Counted from the first letter of the stretch, positions 12,654 to 25,019 are shown. The stretch: DNA of 64,000 nt from Albifimbria verrucaria (GCA_020081605.1 JAHREC010000013.1:2108001-2172000); one strand, 5' to 3'. Notes: generated from the sequence alone by a model not told the origin. Program-made: numbers and translations.

Positions 12654-14259
12654 ATGTCGCTCGACCCACCGACCTACCTGGCCTCGGTGCAAAGCAACAT
12701 CCGTCAACGATCAGTGCCCTGGGAGGGTGCTGTCCGCGCCGGCACCTTGACCGAGGAGCATCTCGCCAAGATCCGTGCCATCGACAAGGCCAAGAAGCCC
12801 GAACAGAGAAAGCAGATTGTCGAGGACGACATTGAGGGCTATGCACAGCTGTTTGTCGGCGGTCGAGGAAAGTCCAGCGTGCTAGAGACGGCAGGAAAGC
12901 ATGCCAATGTCATCCAGTATATCCTGGTCCTCTGGGCCGACCTGATTGATGGTGCGTCTCTTCAACCTCGTCCAAATCACCAATGAGGACAGAAATCCTA
13001 TAACTTCTTCCTAAACGTGGTACCACGCCTTCGCACTCCTGCTAACTCTGCTTGCTACTGATTAGCTGTGCCGTCATTCGCGAAAGCTCTCTTTAACAAC
13101 GCCAACCCTTATCAACACTCCCTATCGCTGCTCAATGCTTCCTCCGTCGAGGATCCTATCTCTCTGCTGACTTCGCACGCCCTGATCAAGCTTATGGCCA
13201 CTGCCAGAGACGACTCCCGGCGACCAAGCAGGCACTGCCTACCCTGTTGAACTATCTCTCAGGCCTAGCCAAGAGCACCGATGCCGGCCTGCAGGATATC
13301 GCCGTTCAAGAATACTCAGCGCTACTCTTCAGCTCTGTTTCGCGACGTCAATTCTGGGAACAGCGAAGCGATACTATCACACCCTTGGTCAAAATCCTTC
13401 AGAGTGCCGCTGGCATCGGACAAGGAGGCAACTCTTCAGCCAGCTTGTGGAGCGGAAACACCAATGACCGCTCTACTGGTTTCGAAGGCGCCCATGGTGG
13501 TGGAGTTGGCCTCCAGCTGCTGTACCATGTGCTCCTAGTCATGTGGCAGATCAGCTTCGACGGCGAAGAGATTGGCGACGATTTGAACGAGTAAGTGGAA
13601 ACACGAACAGTATACTGCAGACAGGGAAGATCTGACAGCCTTATTACAGCGAATACGACATTGTCCTACTTTATACGCAACTCCTTCGTCTTTCGCCAAA
13701 GGAGAAGACCACCCGTCTCATCCTATCTACCTTGTACAACCTCCTGGACAAGAACCAGAAATCCCTGCTACCCGCCGCCGTTCTTGCACGCCTTCCGGCC
13801 TTGTTGACCAACCTCAGCAGCCGGCATCTTACCGATGAGGACCTGCTGCAGGATTTGGAAGGACTCAAGACGATGTTGGAAGAATACACCAAGAACAAGA
13901 CAACATTTGACGAGTATGTCGCTGAAGTTGAGTCTGGTCACCTCCGTTGGTCGCCACCTCATCGCAGCCAGGTGTTCTGGGCAGAGAACGCACGCAAGAT
14001 CCTGGACTATGAGAATGGCGAGCTGACCCGAAAGCTGGCCGAGATCATGCAGAAGCCGTGGGACAACGACAAGCAAGTCTTGGCCATTGCTTGCAACGAC
14101 ATCGGCTGCCTGGTGAAGGAGGTGCCGGAGAAGAGGCATCAATTAGAGAAGGTTGGCTTGAAGCGCAGGGTCATGGAGCTGATGCAGTCGGAGGACGAGA
14201 ACGTCCGATGGGAGAGTCTTCGCGCCCTGGGAGGGTGGCTGAAGTACAGCTTTGAATAG
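12654..14259 (+). CDS. VMA13: V-type ATPase subunit H (one apparent frameshift)
   Basis: Regulatory subunit H of the V1 sector of the vacuolar proton pump, which couples or silences ATP hydrolysis and proton flow. Exons 12654-12951, 13066-13590 and 13650-14259, 477 aa after correction, normal for the family. The protein is an armadillo/HEAT helical repeat: the N-terminal part includes NIRQRSVPWEGAVRAGTLT, and the C-terminal domain includes CNDIGCLVKEVPEKRHQLEK and ENVRWESLRALGGWLKYSFE, which closely match fungal Vma13. One C is missing in CCC at 13216-13218, where the sequence must run on into TKQALPTLLNYLSGL. The first intron is 114 nt, the longest inferred here. Confidence 0.96.
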
Positions 14260-14996
14260 AAGGGAACACTGGACCCGGCATGCACTGAGATTACAGATGG
14301 GGTGGTGTTTGGCCAGATCCATCTGCTGGGACAAAGATGGATAAAAGGCAGAGGCTGTACACCCACCTTGTCCGTATTGTAAATACACCGCGAGAGAGAT
14401 ACGCCCATCATTGGTATAAGTTGGCTTCAGTCTTTGAGGTTTGCAGATCTTTTGGGAAGAGCGTCTCTGGGCATTTCGCCCTCATGATTCAGCTGTGTAA
14501 TAGAAGCACAAATCAATTTCGAACATTGCAATTATCATACTTGTTGAGCCGTTTATTAAATACCTGTTAATTAGTTGACTTGAACCACCACGGCAACTGG
14601 TGTGAGTGAACTTCGACCCAGTCACGTGTCGTCCAGGAGCCACACAGATAATCCACGCTAAGCCAAATCAGTCACCATCCACTATGGATCGTATTTAGCT
14701 TTGTCGCGTGGGCGCAGAAAATCTCCTTTCCAACATTCAACGCAACAAATGCATCACCCTCGCTCTCATCGAGAGGGGGCGTTTCCTCCTTTCCAATGAG
14801 GACGCCCCTTGAAAGACTTCCATTTTTCTCGAGGTGGTGCTGATTGCCAGACCAAACCTTACAACCTGCCGCTCGTTTGAGGGACGTCATACGCTTTGTT
14901 TCCGTGATGGCTTCCTATGGTTTTTTCGTGGCTACATTATCTATTACCTACCCATTTTGACTGTCTTCGTACATGACTGTCCTGCTTGTCTGCGGC
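14260..14996. other. VMA13 3' region
   Basis: About 740 bases between convergent genes, no gene recognised. It includes a CACGTG element near 14622; nothing else stands out. Confidence 0.55.
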
Positions 14997-16053
14997 CTAC
15001 AGCGCTGGCGTTGGGGCGGTGGAGCTTTGCCCACTGTCCTCGTTTCGCTTCTCCAGGATGTCGAGTAACTGGCGAAGCCTGTCCTTGTTCGACTTATTTG
15101 TTGCTGATTTCGTCACGTTGCCGCCAAACTCCTCGTAATAGCTCTCCAGAGCTGTCAGTAATTGACCAAGTTGTTCGTCCGTAAAGTCATCGATCCGCTC
15201 GGGGTAAGGCTTGCTCTCTATGATGTCGAGGTTTTGGTTTTCAGTGCCGTTCTTGCCCTGGCTCCCAGGTCCTTCCAGGACGCCATTCTGCTTGTTCTTC
15301 TTCTCATAGGCATCCCAATCCACGTTCGGATAGGCGTTGCGTAAGTCTTGGGTCGACGCGTGCAGCATGTTGATGTGAGTAGGCCTGGGCAAATGCGGCA
15401 CACCAGCCATGAGTCTGCGACATATCGTCAAGTGCTCCAGTCGCACGCTATGCACCGCTTGAGGGAAGTTGACGCATGTAAAGGGCTGCTCCTCGGGGAT
15501 ATACGCTCGCCCAAGGAAGGTGTTTTTGACCCTCTCTCGCATGTGCCCGTGGAGTATAGCTTTATCGTTGGCCCGGCCGTGGCGATGTCCTTGTATTCGG
15601 TTTTCCAGTCGTAATTTGCGATTTCTGCTCTCGAGCCGAATGTCAAGAGTGGGTGAGTTCCCAGCTGCTTCCCCTCTTCCACCATAAGCCCTCGATGAAC
15701 ACGCTATGAATTGGTGGTGTTGGTATGCAGGTGCCTGTGCACCCAAAGTTAACAATTGGACTGCCTCGAATCTGGTCGCCGTCCTTGCAATCTCGCCCAG
15801 TGTAGAACGTCGCTGCATAGTTGACTTGAGTTGCACATGTCAGTCTATCATGGCCCCGTTGGAAAAAGCGCCGTGCGTGGCCTCGACACTTACTGGTTTC
15901 ATGACATTTTGTTCTGTTGGCAAAGAAGTAGCCTAGCCAATCGTGACTACGGTACTTGATCGGCTCTCCAGGGATATCGTGTCTGATAGCACCAAGTACC
16001 AGATTGGGCGCGGTGGCTAGAAGAATGACTGATGTGATGATGGTGTATTTCAT
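14997..16053 (-). CDS. Secreted protein of unknown function (two apparent frameshifts)
   Basis: I do not recognise a family. It begins with a clear signal peptide (MKYTIITSVILLATAPNLVLG). Exons 16053-15894 and 15812-14997 give about 325 aa. The mature part is cysteine-containing (TGRDCKDGDQ, FGCTGTCIPTPP), then has a region ending CRRLMAGVPHLPRP, and a hydrophilic tail rich in Asn, Lys and Glu with a helical stretch (DEQLGQLLTALESYYEEFGG). Two single G losses are inferred, at 15689-15691 and 15546-15548, because signal-peptide, middle and tail segments sit in three successive frames with no stop between them when joined. Two in-frame acceptors 12 bases apart are possible for the intron. A secreted effector-like or enzyme role is possible but unsupported. 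Confidence 0.65.
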
Positions 16054-16481
16054 CGTGGCAAATTGCTGGATCTGGGGTATCCCGTGATATTGATATTGGT
16101 GTTTATCAACTACCATGGGTTGAGACATGCAACAAAAATCAACCTTCACATCCTTATATCATAGATTCCCGCAACACCTTGTCGTCCGATACCTTGCTGG
16201 CCTCATCGCTGCCAGTCTCAACCTTTGCTTGCCATCAAGGCACTTGAAAGTGTGATTCGGGTCGTAGGGTAGGTGGTTCAACCTTGTTTTGCCTGGGTGG
16301 GTTTGCCAATTGGACCGGAGTCATTGTGTGGATGAAGCGTGGAGAGCCGAGCGCCCCACTCCAGGTCCTCCCCGGAGACGCTCCGCAACTCATCCATCCT
16401 GCCACCGCCAATCCCTCCAACTCATTCTCATCAACTCAATTCATCTGAATAGTGCATTGAGTAAAAAATAATAATAAAAAA
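16054..16481. promoter_or_regulatory. Divergent promoter of secreted gene and GCV1
   Basis: About 430 bases between divergent start codons. The GCV1 side ends in a very A-rich leader just before its ATG, which favours ribosome scanning initiation. No specific operator is recognised. Confidence 0.5.
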
Positions 16482-17821
16482 ATGAGCGCGTCAAAGATGG
16501 TCACAGGGACCGTGAGTCCTCTCCGGACATGCCTGCCTGTCAAGCTGCTCCGGAATCAGATGCCTGTAGCTTCGGTTGCAGCTAAGCTCGGCCAGAGCAA
16601 CAAGCGCTTCGCTTCCAGCTCTGCTACTTCCGAGCTCAAGAAGACACCACTTTACGACCTCCATGTGACCAAAGGTGCAAAGATGGTCCCTTTGCCGGGT
16701 ACCATATGCCCGTCCTCTACTCCGGGCAGACGCTCGTTGAATCACATACTTTCACGCGAAAGCAGGCGTCACTCTTTGACGTCAGTCACATGGTGCAGCA
16801 CACTTTCAAAGGATCTGCCGCAGCAGCTTTTCTGGAGAAAGTCACTCCTTCGGACTGGAGCGGACTGGGCCATATGCAGAGCAAGCTCACCACCTTCCTG
16901 TGGCCGCAAACCGGAGGTATCGTCGATGATTCCGTGGTTACAAGGCTGGGTGAAGATGAGTTCTACGTCGTGACTAACGGCGCGTGTCTCGACAAGGACA
17001 CTGAGTACTTTGATAAGGAGCTGGGAAAGTTTGGTGGTGACGTGCAGTGGACAAGGCTGGATAAGTCAGGGCTGGTGGCGCTGCAGGGACCCAAGAGCGC
17101 CGAGATCCTCAAGCAGATCGTGGCTCCTGGTGTTGACCTTGACAGCCTTTACTTCGGCAACGCGGTATGGTCTGAGCTGAAGCTGGCCAACGGTTCTACC
17201 ACACACCCTGTCCTGATTAGCCGTGGCGGCTACACGGGCGAAGACGGCTTTGAACTCTCGTTCAACGGCAAGCTGTACCCGGCCCTCGAGTCTACCGTCT
17301 CGACCGTTGAGTCGTTGCTCAACAGTGCCGGATCCGAGAACCTGCAGCTTGCTGGTCTCGGCGCTCGTGACTCGCTCCGTCTTGAAGCTGGCATGTGTCT
17401 GTACGGCCATGACTTAGACGACACCACGACACCTGTCGAGGCCGGACTGAGCTGGGTCATTCCACCTAACCGGCGCAAGACTGCCGACTTCCATGGCGCG
17501 GAAGTCATCATCCCGCAGTTATCAACCAAGGCCAAGGGAGGTACGGGAGTTGAGCGCCGGCGTGTGGGTCTCGTTGTAGAGGGTGCCCCAGCTCGTGAGG
17601 GTGCCGAGATCCACAAGGACGGCGAGCGCATCGGCGTCGTCACGAGTGGTGTTCCGAGCCCGTCGCTTGGCAAGAACATTGCCATGGGGTACATCAAGGA
17701 TGGCCTGCACAAGGCCGGTACAGAGGTGGAGGTGTCGATCCGAGGCCGTAGCCGCAAGGCTACCGTGACCAAGATGCCTTTCGTGCCGACTAAGTACTGG
17801 AAGGGTCTGGCACCAGCGTAA
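16482..17821 (+). CDS. GCV1: Glycine cleavage system T protein (aminomethyltransferase) (one apparent frameshift)
   Basis: Mitochondrial aminomethyltransferase; it transfers the aminomethyl carbon from lipoylated H protein to tetrahydrofolate, releasing ammonia. Single exon, 446 aa after correction. An Arg/Ser-rich mitochondrial presequence (about 45 residues) precedes LYDLHVTKGAKMVPFAGYHMP, then ASLFDVSHM, LVALQGPKSAEIL, SRGGYTGEDGFE and DSLRLEAGMCLYGHDLDD, all conserved T-protein blocks, and a C-terminal beta-barrel (AMGYIKDGLHKAGTEVEV). One T is missing at TTT 16691-16693, which throws the frame just after MVP. Length and order are normal for fungi. Confidence 0.97.
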
Positions 17822-19727
17822 CGACCAAGCCGTCTATATCGTGACACTCTTAGCATGTTTGGGATTTAACATCTATATCTTTTTCTTTTTTGGGAAACAA
17901 ATATTCCTGGGTACGGTGGTTGGGGGTGAGGAGACGGTGTTCGCACATGGGTTGGCCTGTTTCGTATCATTCAACATATGGCGCTCGAGATGAGACTACG
18001 ATAGAATTTGGATTCATCTAATCGGTGATGCTTTCAATAAAAATGATAAATTTATGCAAATACCTTAGTGCTCTAAAGGTGTCAGATATTCCTCTCGAAA
18101 TAAGCAACATATATCCATCATCGTGATAATGATGCCGTGCCTAAATTCAAATGTACATAGGGGAAATCGTACAAGGCTTCAATAAATTTCATATAGAAAC
18201 CTCCCATAGATAGGCTTTGAATTTGATTATTAGCTTCAACGTATTCTATTACGATACACGTTGAACGAGAATTAATCTGTGGAATACGTGTTGTACTTGC
18301 ATCAAAGGCTGCCGTCCCCAGTCTTAAGCTCCACTAAGCCAGACCCTGAGGTGATACCGGGACCCTTCCGTGTAGACTTATGGTTCAGATGCACGTTACA
18401 GACGTTATGGTCTTTAGGCTGAGACGGGCTATTCTAAGTTTCTGGATGTTACTTGAAGAGATTTTACTTGAGTCCTTGTTGAATTCTGTATCGATGTTTA
18501 CACGCTGGCGATGATCGAAGCCTTGTTGGAGACTGTCACGATCCCCCGCGTGTAGATGCAGAGTGGGATTTTCCAGCAGTTAGCCCGTTCTATATGCATG
18601 CACCCTGATGGATGCAGCATGCAGGCCCCACGATGGACGGTCTCGATCATGACTGGCTGTGTATGTGACGTGCCTGACGGGGACACTATTAGGTCGCAGC
18701 TCTCCTACAGACGCCTGTTCGTTGCTTTGCTACCACCAAGGAGCACGGCTGCGGTGCCATCCGTATCTTGACGGTAAGCAGCTGACGAAAGCAGGCGGGC
18801 TGAAAATCGGTCGTGTGCCCTCCTGCCGTCTGATGCAGTCAAGATATCCAGGGCTAGAGGGATGTACTCTGTAAGACCTGCACTGACGGGGCCCAGCAGT
18901 GGCATCGTGTCAGAGCCGCACGTGTGGTCGGCTTCGCTGCGAGATTGGCTGCGCGTGGGTGGGCTAGTGACCACGCCTGTCCGTAACCCCCATGCCCCAT
19001 AGCCATTACCCATTACCCATATCCAGCGCATGCGTATTCAGATGCTCCATCGTGACTGGTAGCTCTGGTATGTGCCGTGATCAGGCAGCCCCGTCTGGCG
19101 AAACTCAACAACTCGGACGGAGGAATGGTTCTGGTGACCATGGAGGTGCAACGGGGAGAGAGGAGGGCGGGCTGGATTGCGACTGTACCTATCCAACTCT
19201 AGCACAGCCCTACAGAATCACCCTGGTGGAGGTACCTGTACGGCCTTGCCTTGCTTTGCCTCGGCGACGTGACCTACTAATTCTTTCCTTCTTCTTCTTC
19301 TTCTTCCTTTCTTCACAACAACTTCTTACCTCCCATTAACCTTGTGCCTACATTTTATCTTAACCGTCCTCCTTTTTCATCATCTGGCTACCCTGGCCTG
19401 CCGGCTCTTCCACCACGCTTCTTGCGCTGAGTTGGTGCCTAACCCTGAGTACAAGCATCCAGTCCGCCAAGGGTCTTTCACCCCACGAGCCGTGGGCATG
19501 GCATGACCTCATTTTCGACTTTTTCCCTGCATCTCACCTCGACATTGTCTCGCCGCCGCATCGGAGCCCTCTCCGTTATACTAGTTGACTAGCTACATAC
19601 GAGAAACGTCAATTTGCCTTCCCTGTCCCTGTCGCGCCCAAACGAAGCTCAGTTTTATCGACGCATCAAACTTTGGTGCAGGAAAACATACATTGGCAAA
19701 AGTGGACACCGGCGTCGCTCTCCCAGC
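17822..19727. other. GCV1-PPN1 intergenic region
   Basis: About 1.9 kb without a supported gene. The first 650 bases are AT-rich. It contains an AGGTACCT palindrome (19230-19237) and a CTT microsatellite (19289-19307) in a pyrimidine-rich zone, likely the PPN1 promoter or leader. Confidence 0.55.
19289..19307 (+). repeat. CTT trinucleotide microsatellite in pyrimidine tract
   Basis: Imperfect (CTT)n run inside a CT-rich tract about 430 bases upstream of the PPN1 start. Pyrimidine tracts commonly precede transcription starts in filamentous fungi. Confidence 0.7.
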
Positions 19728-21936
19728 ATGCCCTCGGCTGGCATCTGCTTCCCGCTGCTCGCTCTGGCGCTGAGCCATGGCGCGGCTGCTTCTCCTACAG
19801 CTCTGAGCGCGCAGAAAGTGCTTGGTGCTCCCGCTTCGCAGAGTCAAGACCGCCGGTTACACGGTCGGTTCCTGCATATCACAGGTACGTTCCTTGCGGC
19901 AGCCGACTTTGGGTGGCTTGGGTTACAATTACCATTGGTTGCTTGAACCTGCGCACAGCTGCAGGCGATACGTTTCTCCATTCTCTCGACTCGTTGTCTC
20001 GCTTTCAAGACTAACGTACCGCGCGACCAGATTTCCACCCCGACGAATTCTACAAGGCCCACACGGCGACCGAGGACGGCATCTCGTGCCACCGCGGCCG
20101 AGGTCCCGCCGGCGCATACGGCGCTGAGAAATCCGAATGCGATTCGCCCTTCTCCTTAGTGAATGCCACTTTCGACTGGCTTGAGAAAAATGCCAAGGAC
20201 GACATCGACTTCATTTTGTGGACAGGCGATACCGCCCGGCATGACAGCGATGAGAGGCATCCACGAACCGCTGACGAAGTTATCCAAACCAATCGTGTTG
20301 TCGTAGACAAGTTTCTCGACACTTTCTCGTCAAAGAACGGCAAGCTTGCGGTACCGATCGTGCCCACCTTTGGCAACAACGATTTCTTGCCGCACAACAT
20401 CTTCTACCCTGGGCCTAACAAATGGCTTCACACTTACGGCGATGTCTGGAAGCGCTTCATCCCCGAGGATCAGTATCATTCGTTCCAGTTCGGTGGCTGG
20501 TTTCATGTTGATGTCATCCCTGGCAAGCTCGCTGTCTTCAGCCTCAATACCATGTATTTCTTTGATCGCAACGCTGGTGTTGATGGCTGCGCCAACCCGC
20601 ACGAGCCTGGCTACCAGCACATGGAATGGCTCCGTGTGCAGCTGCAGCGCATGAGAGACTCCAACATGAAGGCCATCCTCATCGGTCATGTGCCACCTGC
20701 TCGAACCGAGACCAAGAGGAACTGGGATGAAACCTGCTGGCAAAAATACACCCTTTGGCTCAAGCAGTATCGCGATGTCGTTGCAGGGGCTGTTTATGGT
20801 CACATGAATATTGACCATTTCCTACTTCAGGACACCCACGATATCGACCTCAGTGTAGCCTCGATGGGATCATCGTCCGATGCCGCACAGGAAGACGACA
20901 TGTCGGTGCAATCTAAGGAGACTACCTGGAAGAGCTTCGAAATGCGTGGGCCAACTTGCCCAGCTCTGTTGCCCGTGCATTACGGGAAGATGATGAAGAT
21001 ATTGACATGGACTCTTTTGGAAAGAAGCACAAGAAGAAAAAGTCAAAGGACAAGTTCAAGAAGATCGGCGGTCCATACGCTGAGCGATATCAAGTCACGC
21101 TCATCAGCCCCAGCATAGTCCCAAATTACTTCCCCACCCTTCGTATCATCGAATATAATATCACTGGTCTTGAGAAAACGCCTGTGTGGACAGACCATTT
21201 CAATGCAGCTAGCTCACGCATATCGGACTCCTGGGACAGGCAGGATGAACCAACCGAAGAGACGCGCGAAGAGCTCAAGCGGGATACTGGTGGTTCTATG
21301 GAAGACGCTGCCACACGAAAGAAGAAGAAAGGGAAAGGTGGCAAAGACAAGAAGCCGAAAGACCCAAATCTTGCTATCCCTGATGGCCCTCCTAAGGGAT
21401 CACCGCCGGGACCTGCCTACCTGGCTCAGCAGTTTACCTTCACTGGCTATACGCAGTACTATGCCAACTTGACCCATCTCAACAACAAGGTCCCCAGTGA
21501 CCAGAAAAAGGGTGATGGGGCGTCAAATCTTCAAGTCGTAAAGCCTCGAAAATTCACCTATGATGTTTTATACAGCACTTTTGACGACAAAATTTACAAG
21601 TTGTCAGACTTGACCGTCAAAAGTTACCTGAAGCTGGCTTATCGAATCGGCTTGACAGAGGACAAGAAGAAGAAGGGAGCCAGTGCCATGGATATGCCAG
21701 ACGAAATTGTTACCGAAGAAGAATTTGACATCCACACGGTCGGTTTGGATGAAAAGGAAGACGAAGAGTCCGAGGATGACCATGACAGCGCCAATGCAGC
21801 TCGAAAGGGAGGCAAGAAGCATAGGAAGCACAAGAAGAAGAAGAAGCACGGAGGAAAGAAGAACAAGGTCTGGCTTCACTTTCTCCGCCATGCTTTTGTC
21901 GGTACGCTGTCGGAAGAGGAAATTGAGGATTTCTAA
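19728..21936 (+). CDS. PPN1: Vacuolar endopolyphosphatase (one apparent frameshift)
   Basis: Metallophosphoesterase that cleaves long inorganic polyphosphate chains in the vacuole. Exons 19728-19884 and 20031-21936, about 687 aa. An N-terminal hydrophobic signal or anchor is followed by the metal-binding motifs in order: HITDFHPDEFY, WTGDTARHD, PTFGNNDFLPHN, IGHVPPA and VYGHMNIDHF. The C-terminal part carries LISPSIVPNYFPTLRI and TGYTQYYANLTH, typical of Ppn1, and ends in a lysine/histidine-rich run (KKHRKHKKKKKHGGKKNK) before LRHAFVGTLSEEEIEDF. One base is missing near 20936-20943, so the catalytic half and the C-terminal half appear in two frames. N-glycosylation sequons (NATF, NITG, NLTH) fit luminal exposure. 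Confidence 0.95.
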
Positions 21937-22397
21937 GGATCTGAGGGACTTGCAAGAGTCTGTTTTTGTTTATTGGTTTTTTCAGTGGTTTCCCTGGGTA
22001 GCATGTTTGGCGTCTGGCGTGCAAGGACGATGTTTGGGAGAGACATACGCATAAAATTGTCAATGACAATATTGCACATTTCACCAGTAGGCTGCATTCG
22101 TACTGTTGTAAATCGAAGCCTGCCACATGAAGCATTTAAGATGAACCTTGTCTCTTTATTTATATAATGATTGCTTGTAATATATATTCAAGTTTCGGGG
22201 TATTGTGTTCAAGCGAAAGTCGGTAATTTTACAAAATCAACATATACACATGTCTCGTATCCACATTAGTCTGACAGGCTGTGCCTCGTTCTCATTCTCG
22301 TGTACCATCGTGTCCACCAAACTCCCACAAGCCCGCAAACAGCATGAGTAGTAAACGTGCTCCAGTAAACGTGCTCCAGTCCGTGGCCTTCTCTAGG
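21937..22397. other. PPN1-kelch gene 3' intergenic region
   Basis: About 460 bases between convergent genes with AT-rich 3' sequence. It includes a 14-base tandem duplication listed separately. Confidence 0.55.
22350..22377 (+). repeat. 14-bp perfect tandem duplication
   Basis: The unit AGTAAACGTGCTCC occurs twice head-to-tail, about 20 bases from the stop codon of the kelch gene. Probably replication slippage; no function is inferred. Confidence 0.8.
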
Positions 22398-25019
22398 CTA
22401 AGCCTTCTCATCAATACCATTGACCACTCTCAAGGCCCTCCTCGGCCCCATGACAACGTTGAAGAAGCTAGGCTCCTGGCCCTCCAGCAAGCCTTCCGTC
22501 GACCCGCCGCTGCCACTGGTGCCCGGCCTGGTATCCTCGCTGTACTTGGGCGCCGCGCTGCCCTGCGCGCTGCCGGTGCCCGAGGAGCTGGGGTGGTCGT
22601 CGGAGGGGACCCACTTTGGTTCCGACATCCACGTCGGCTCACGTTCGGAGCCGCGCCAGCCCCATGAGGCGGCGGAGGCCTGTGTGCGGCGGCTGCTGTG
22701 GCGCCGTCCCCAGAGACCGCCGCCGAGCGAGTTGTTGGAGGCTGCAGGGTAGCGGTTGGCGACGGCTACGTGCTGCTTGTAAGCGCTGACCTGTCGACGG
22801 TAGAGCCAGGCGCAGAAGCCTAGATACAGAGCTGCGGCGCCGGCGATGCCCGCTATGACGGAGGCAGCGATGAGTCCTGGCGAGATGGAACTGCCAGAGT
22901 CACCGCCAGAATCGCCCCCGTCGTCTGTTGATGTTCCTGTCGGACCCCAGTTGGTAATAGTAGCCGTCGATCCGGGCTGGGTGACTGTGAACACCGGAGG
23001 TTTGCCAGTGGCAAAGGGCCACCCTCGGCAGAGGCTGCAGGCGTGCTGACGGTTGCACCACCATCCTCATTACCGCCGATTACATCCTGGACAACCTTAG
23101 GGACTTGATACCCATGAGAACCAGCTTCCACCGTATTTCCAGTCTTGTAATCATCGGGGTGGTCTCCAGCGGTGAAGCTGCTCTGCCACCGCAGCGAGGA
23201 CACGTCGAATACGAAAACGCCAGGAGTCGCACCTTGGCTCGTTACCAATGTAACCACCGACGACAATCATCTGGCTGTCCCGGAGATGGCAGGTGTGACC
23301 AGCTCGACGCCGAGGCACATCCTGGTCGGACTGGTCGACCTTGATCCAGGTGAAAGATGGAATTGTTAGTATATACATGTCATCGTATTGCGTCTGATCT
23401 CCCTGGAATGCACATTAGAAACTGAAGATGCGAGGGAGAGAACATGATATAAGGACTTACAGCAGGTTGGAGATTTTGACCGCCGAACAGATAAATCTGG
23501 AAGCTTGACGCATCCGGCGCACTGGCAACCACTGCGCATGGGTTGACGCGGACGCCTGGTATATCGCCCTTTGCTTCTTGACGGAACCACTTCGAGTTGG
23601 CGATGTCATAAATGTTGAGGATCTTGAGATCTCGGACAAAGGTGTCGTTGGTACCCCGGCGAGGCCAATCAAGATTCCCTGTTCGCCCCATCCAGGCACG
23701 AAGACCAGAACACCGTCTGCTCGCTCGCTGAACTCTTCTGCCTGAACGCCGCCCTCGGTGATGTTGCGGAAGGCTCCTTTCTCCCCAGCGCCGGTGCCGC
23801 GAGAGAGACTATCGACACCGGAATTGACATACCCGGGTGTGTGAACTCGAGCAAGCTCTTCAAATACACGCGGTAAATTTGGTTTGACCAGCCAGGTGTG
23901 GTTGCCCAGTCGAGATGTCCTCCAAAATACCAACTGAGTCCAAGCTCAGGCACGGAGATACCCAGCCTTCGGCGGCTCTGTGGACAGGCTGGCCCTCGGG
24001 TTCAGAAAAGTTCCCAGCTGACGTCTCGGGCTGTTTGAACTCGGTCCATTCCTCATCACTTATCGAATACTTCCATATCGACTCTGGCCCGGGGTCAACG
24101 TATGGTTTGCTTGAGAACTGACCTCCATAAAGATATAGGTTCTTGTAGTCATTCCAGAGGTAACCCAGTGCGACTGCAGGAGGGCCGTCCGGAACAGGCA
24201 AGCCTTTAAGAGCCGGGGATTTAATATCCCAGTCCTTGTTCAGGTCGAGAGTCAAGAAGTTGTTGTTCCAGGTATCTTCTTCCTGCGCAGCTTCGGTTTT
24301 AGCCTCGCCGCCGTATATATACAAGGTACCATTGACGAGGGCAGCCTGGTGTGCCCAGCGTATACAAACATCCGTGGGACTGTCTGCTCTCTTTCGAATG
24401 GCACCAGCATCGGCGCCGCTGATTGCGACGCGCGATTGGCCATTGTAGTAGCTGAAGGTGGGGATAATAACTGCAATGAGCATGGCAATCATTGTGAAGC
24501 GCTGTAGACCTGAGACAGAGCCAGGTGGTGCGCCAGAGGCGGATGGAACCCGTGGGCGGCCCTTGGGGTTTGCGAGTTTTGAATACCAGGGCCTTGAAGA
24601 AGTCGAGTCTTGCCTCTGGCGCTGCCTAGGACTCCCAGAAGAATTGCGCTTCTTCGGTCTCCCTCATCTTCTTTTTCGGAATTAATTTGTTTCCGTAAAC
24701 TTCTTTCATCCTCCTCGTCGCTTTCGCCATCCGCTGCGTACGGGCGCTTTTCACATTTTGCCGAGGTTGGTCGTGAAATGGAAGAGTCATCATCACGATG
24801 CTCATCGAGTCCGACCTCCTTGAAGATAGACCTCCTGCCTTTCCGGATTTTGCTGCTCATCCTGAATGGTGGCTGCCACAGCCGTGAACCTTCTCGAAGG
24901 CGATCCGAGGTTACTTGCGAATTGAATTGAGGACGGATACGAGAGAAAGATGTTTCGCTGGAACGCCCGGCTGGATCAGAGCCAGCATCAACGGAAGTAG
25001 ATGGTGAAGTATGGGACAT
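22398..25019 (-). CDS. Kelch-repeat membrane protein (six apparent frameshift sites)
   Basis: Large fungal kelch protein, about 856 aa after correction; exons 25019-23461 and 23402-22398. Order: a charged, disordered N-terminal region (about 170 residues, many Ser/Arg/Glu); a hydrophobic helix (IAMLIAVIIPTFSYY); kelch blades with YIYGGEA, LYLYGGQF, WYFGGHLDW, IYLFGGQ and IVVGGYIG; a Gly/Asp/Ser linker; a second transmembrane helix (LIAASVIAGIAGAAALYLGF); and a Ser/Gly-rich tail. The kelch domain would therefore sit between two membrane segments, probably facing outside. Single-base losses are inferred at 24565-24568, about 23955, 23832-23837, 23654-23657 and 23016-23018, and a two-base C loss near 23223. 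Exact function is unknown; relatives are annotated only as kelch-domain proteins. Confidence 0.85.
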
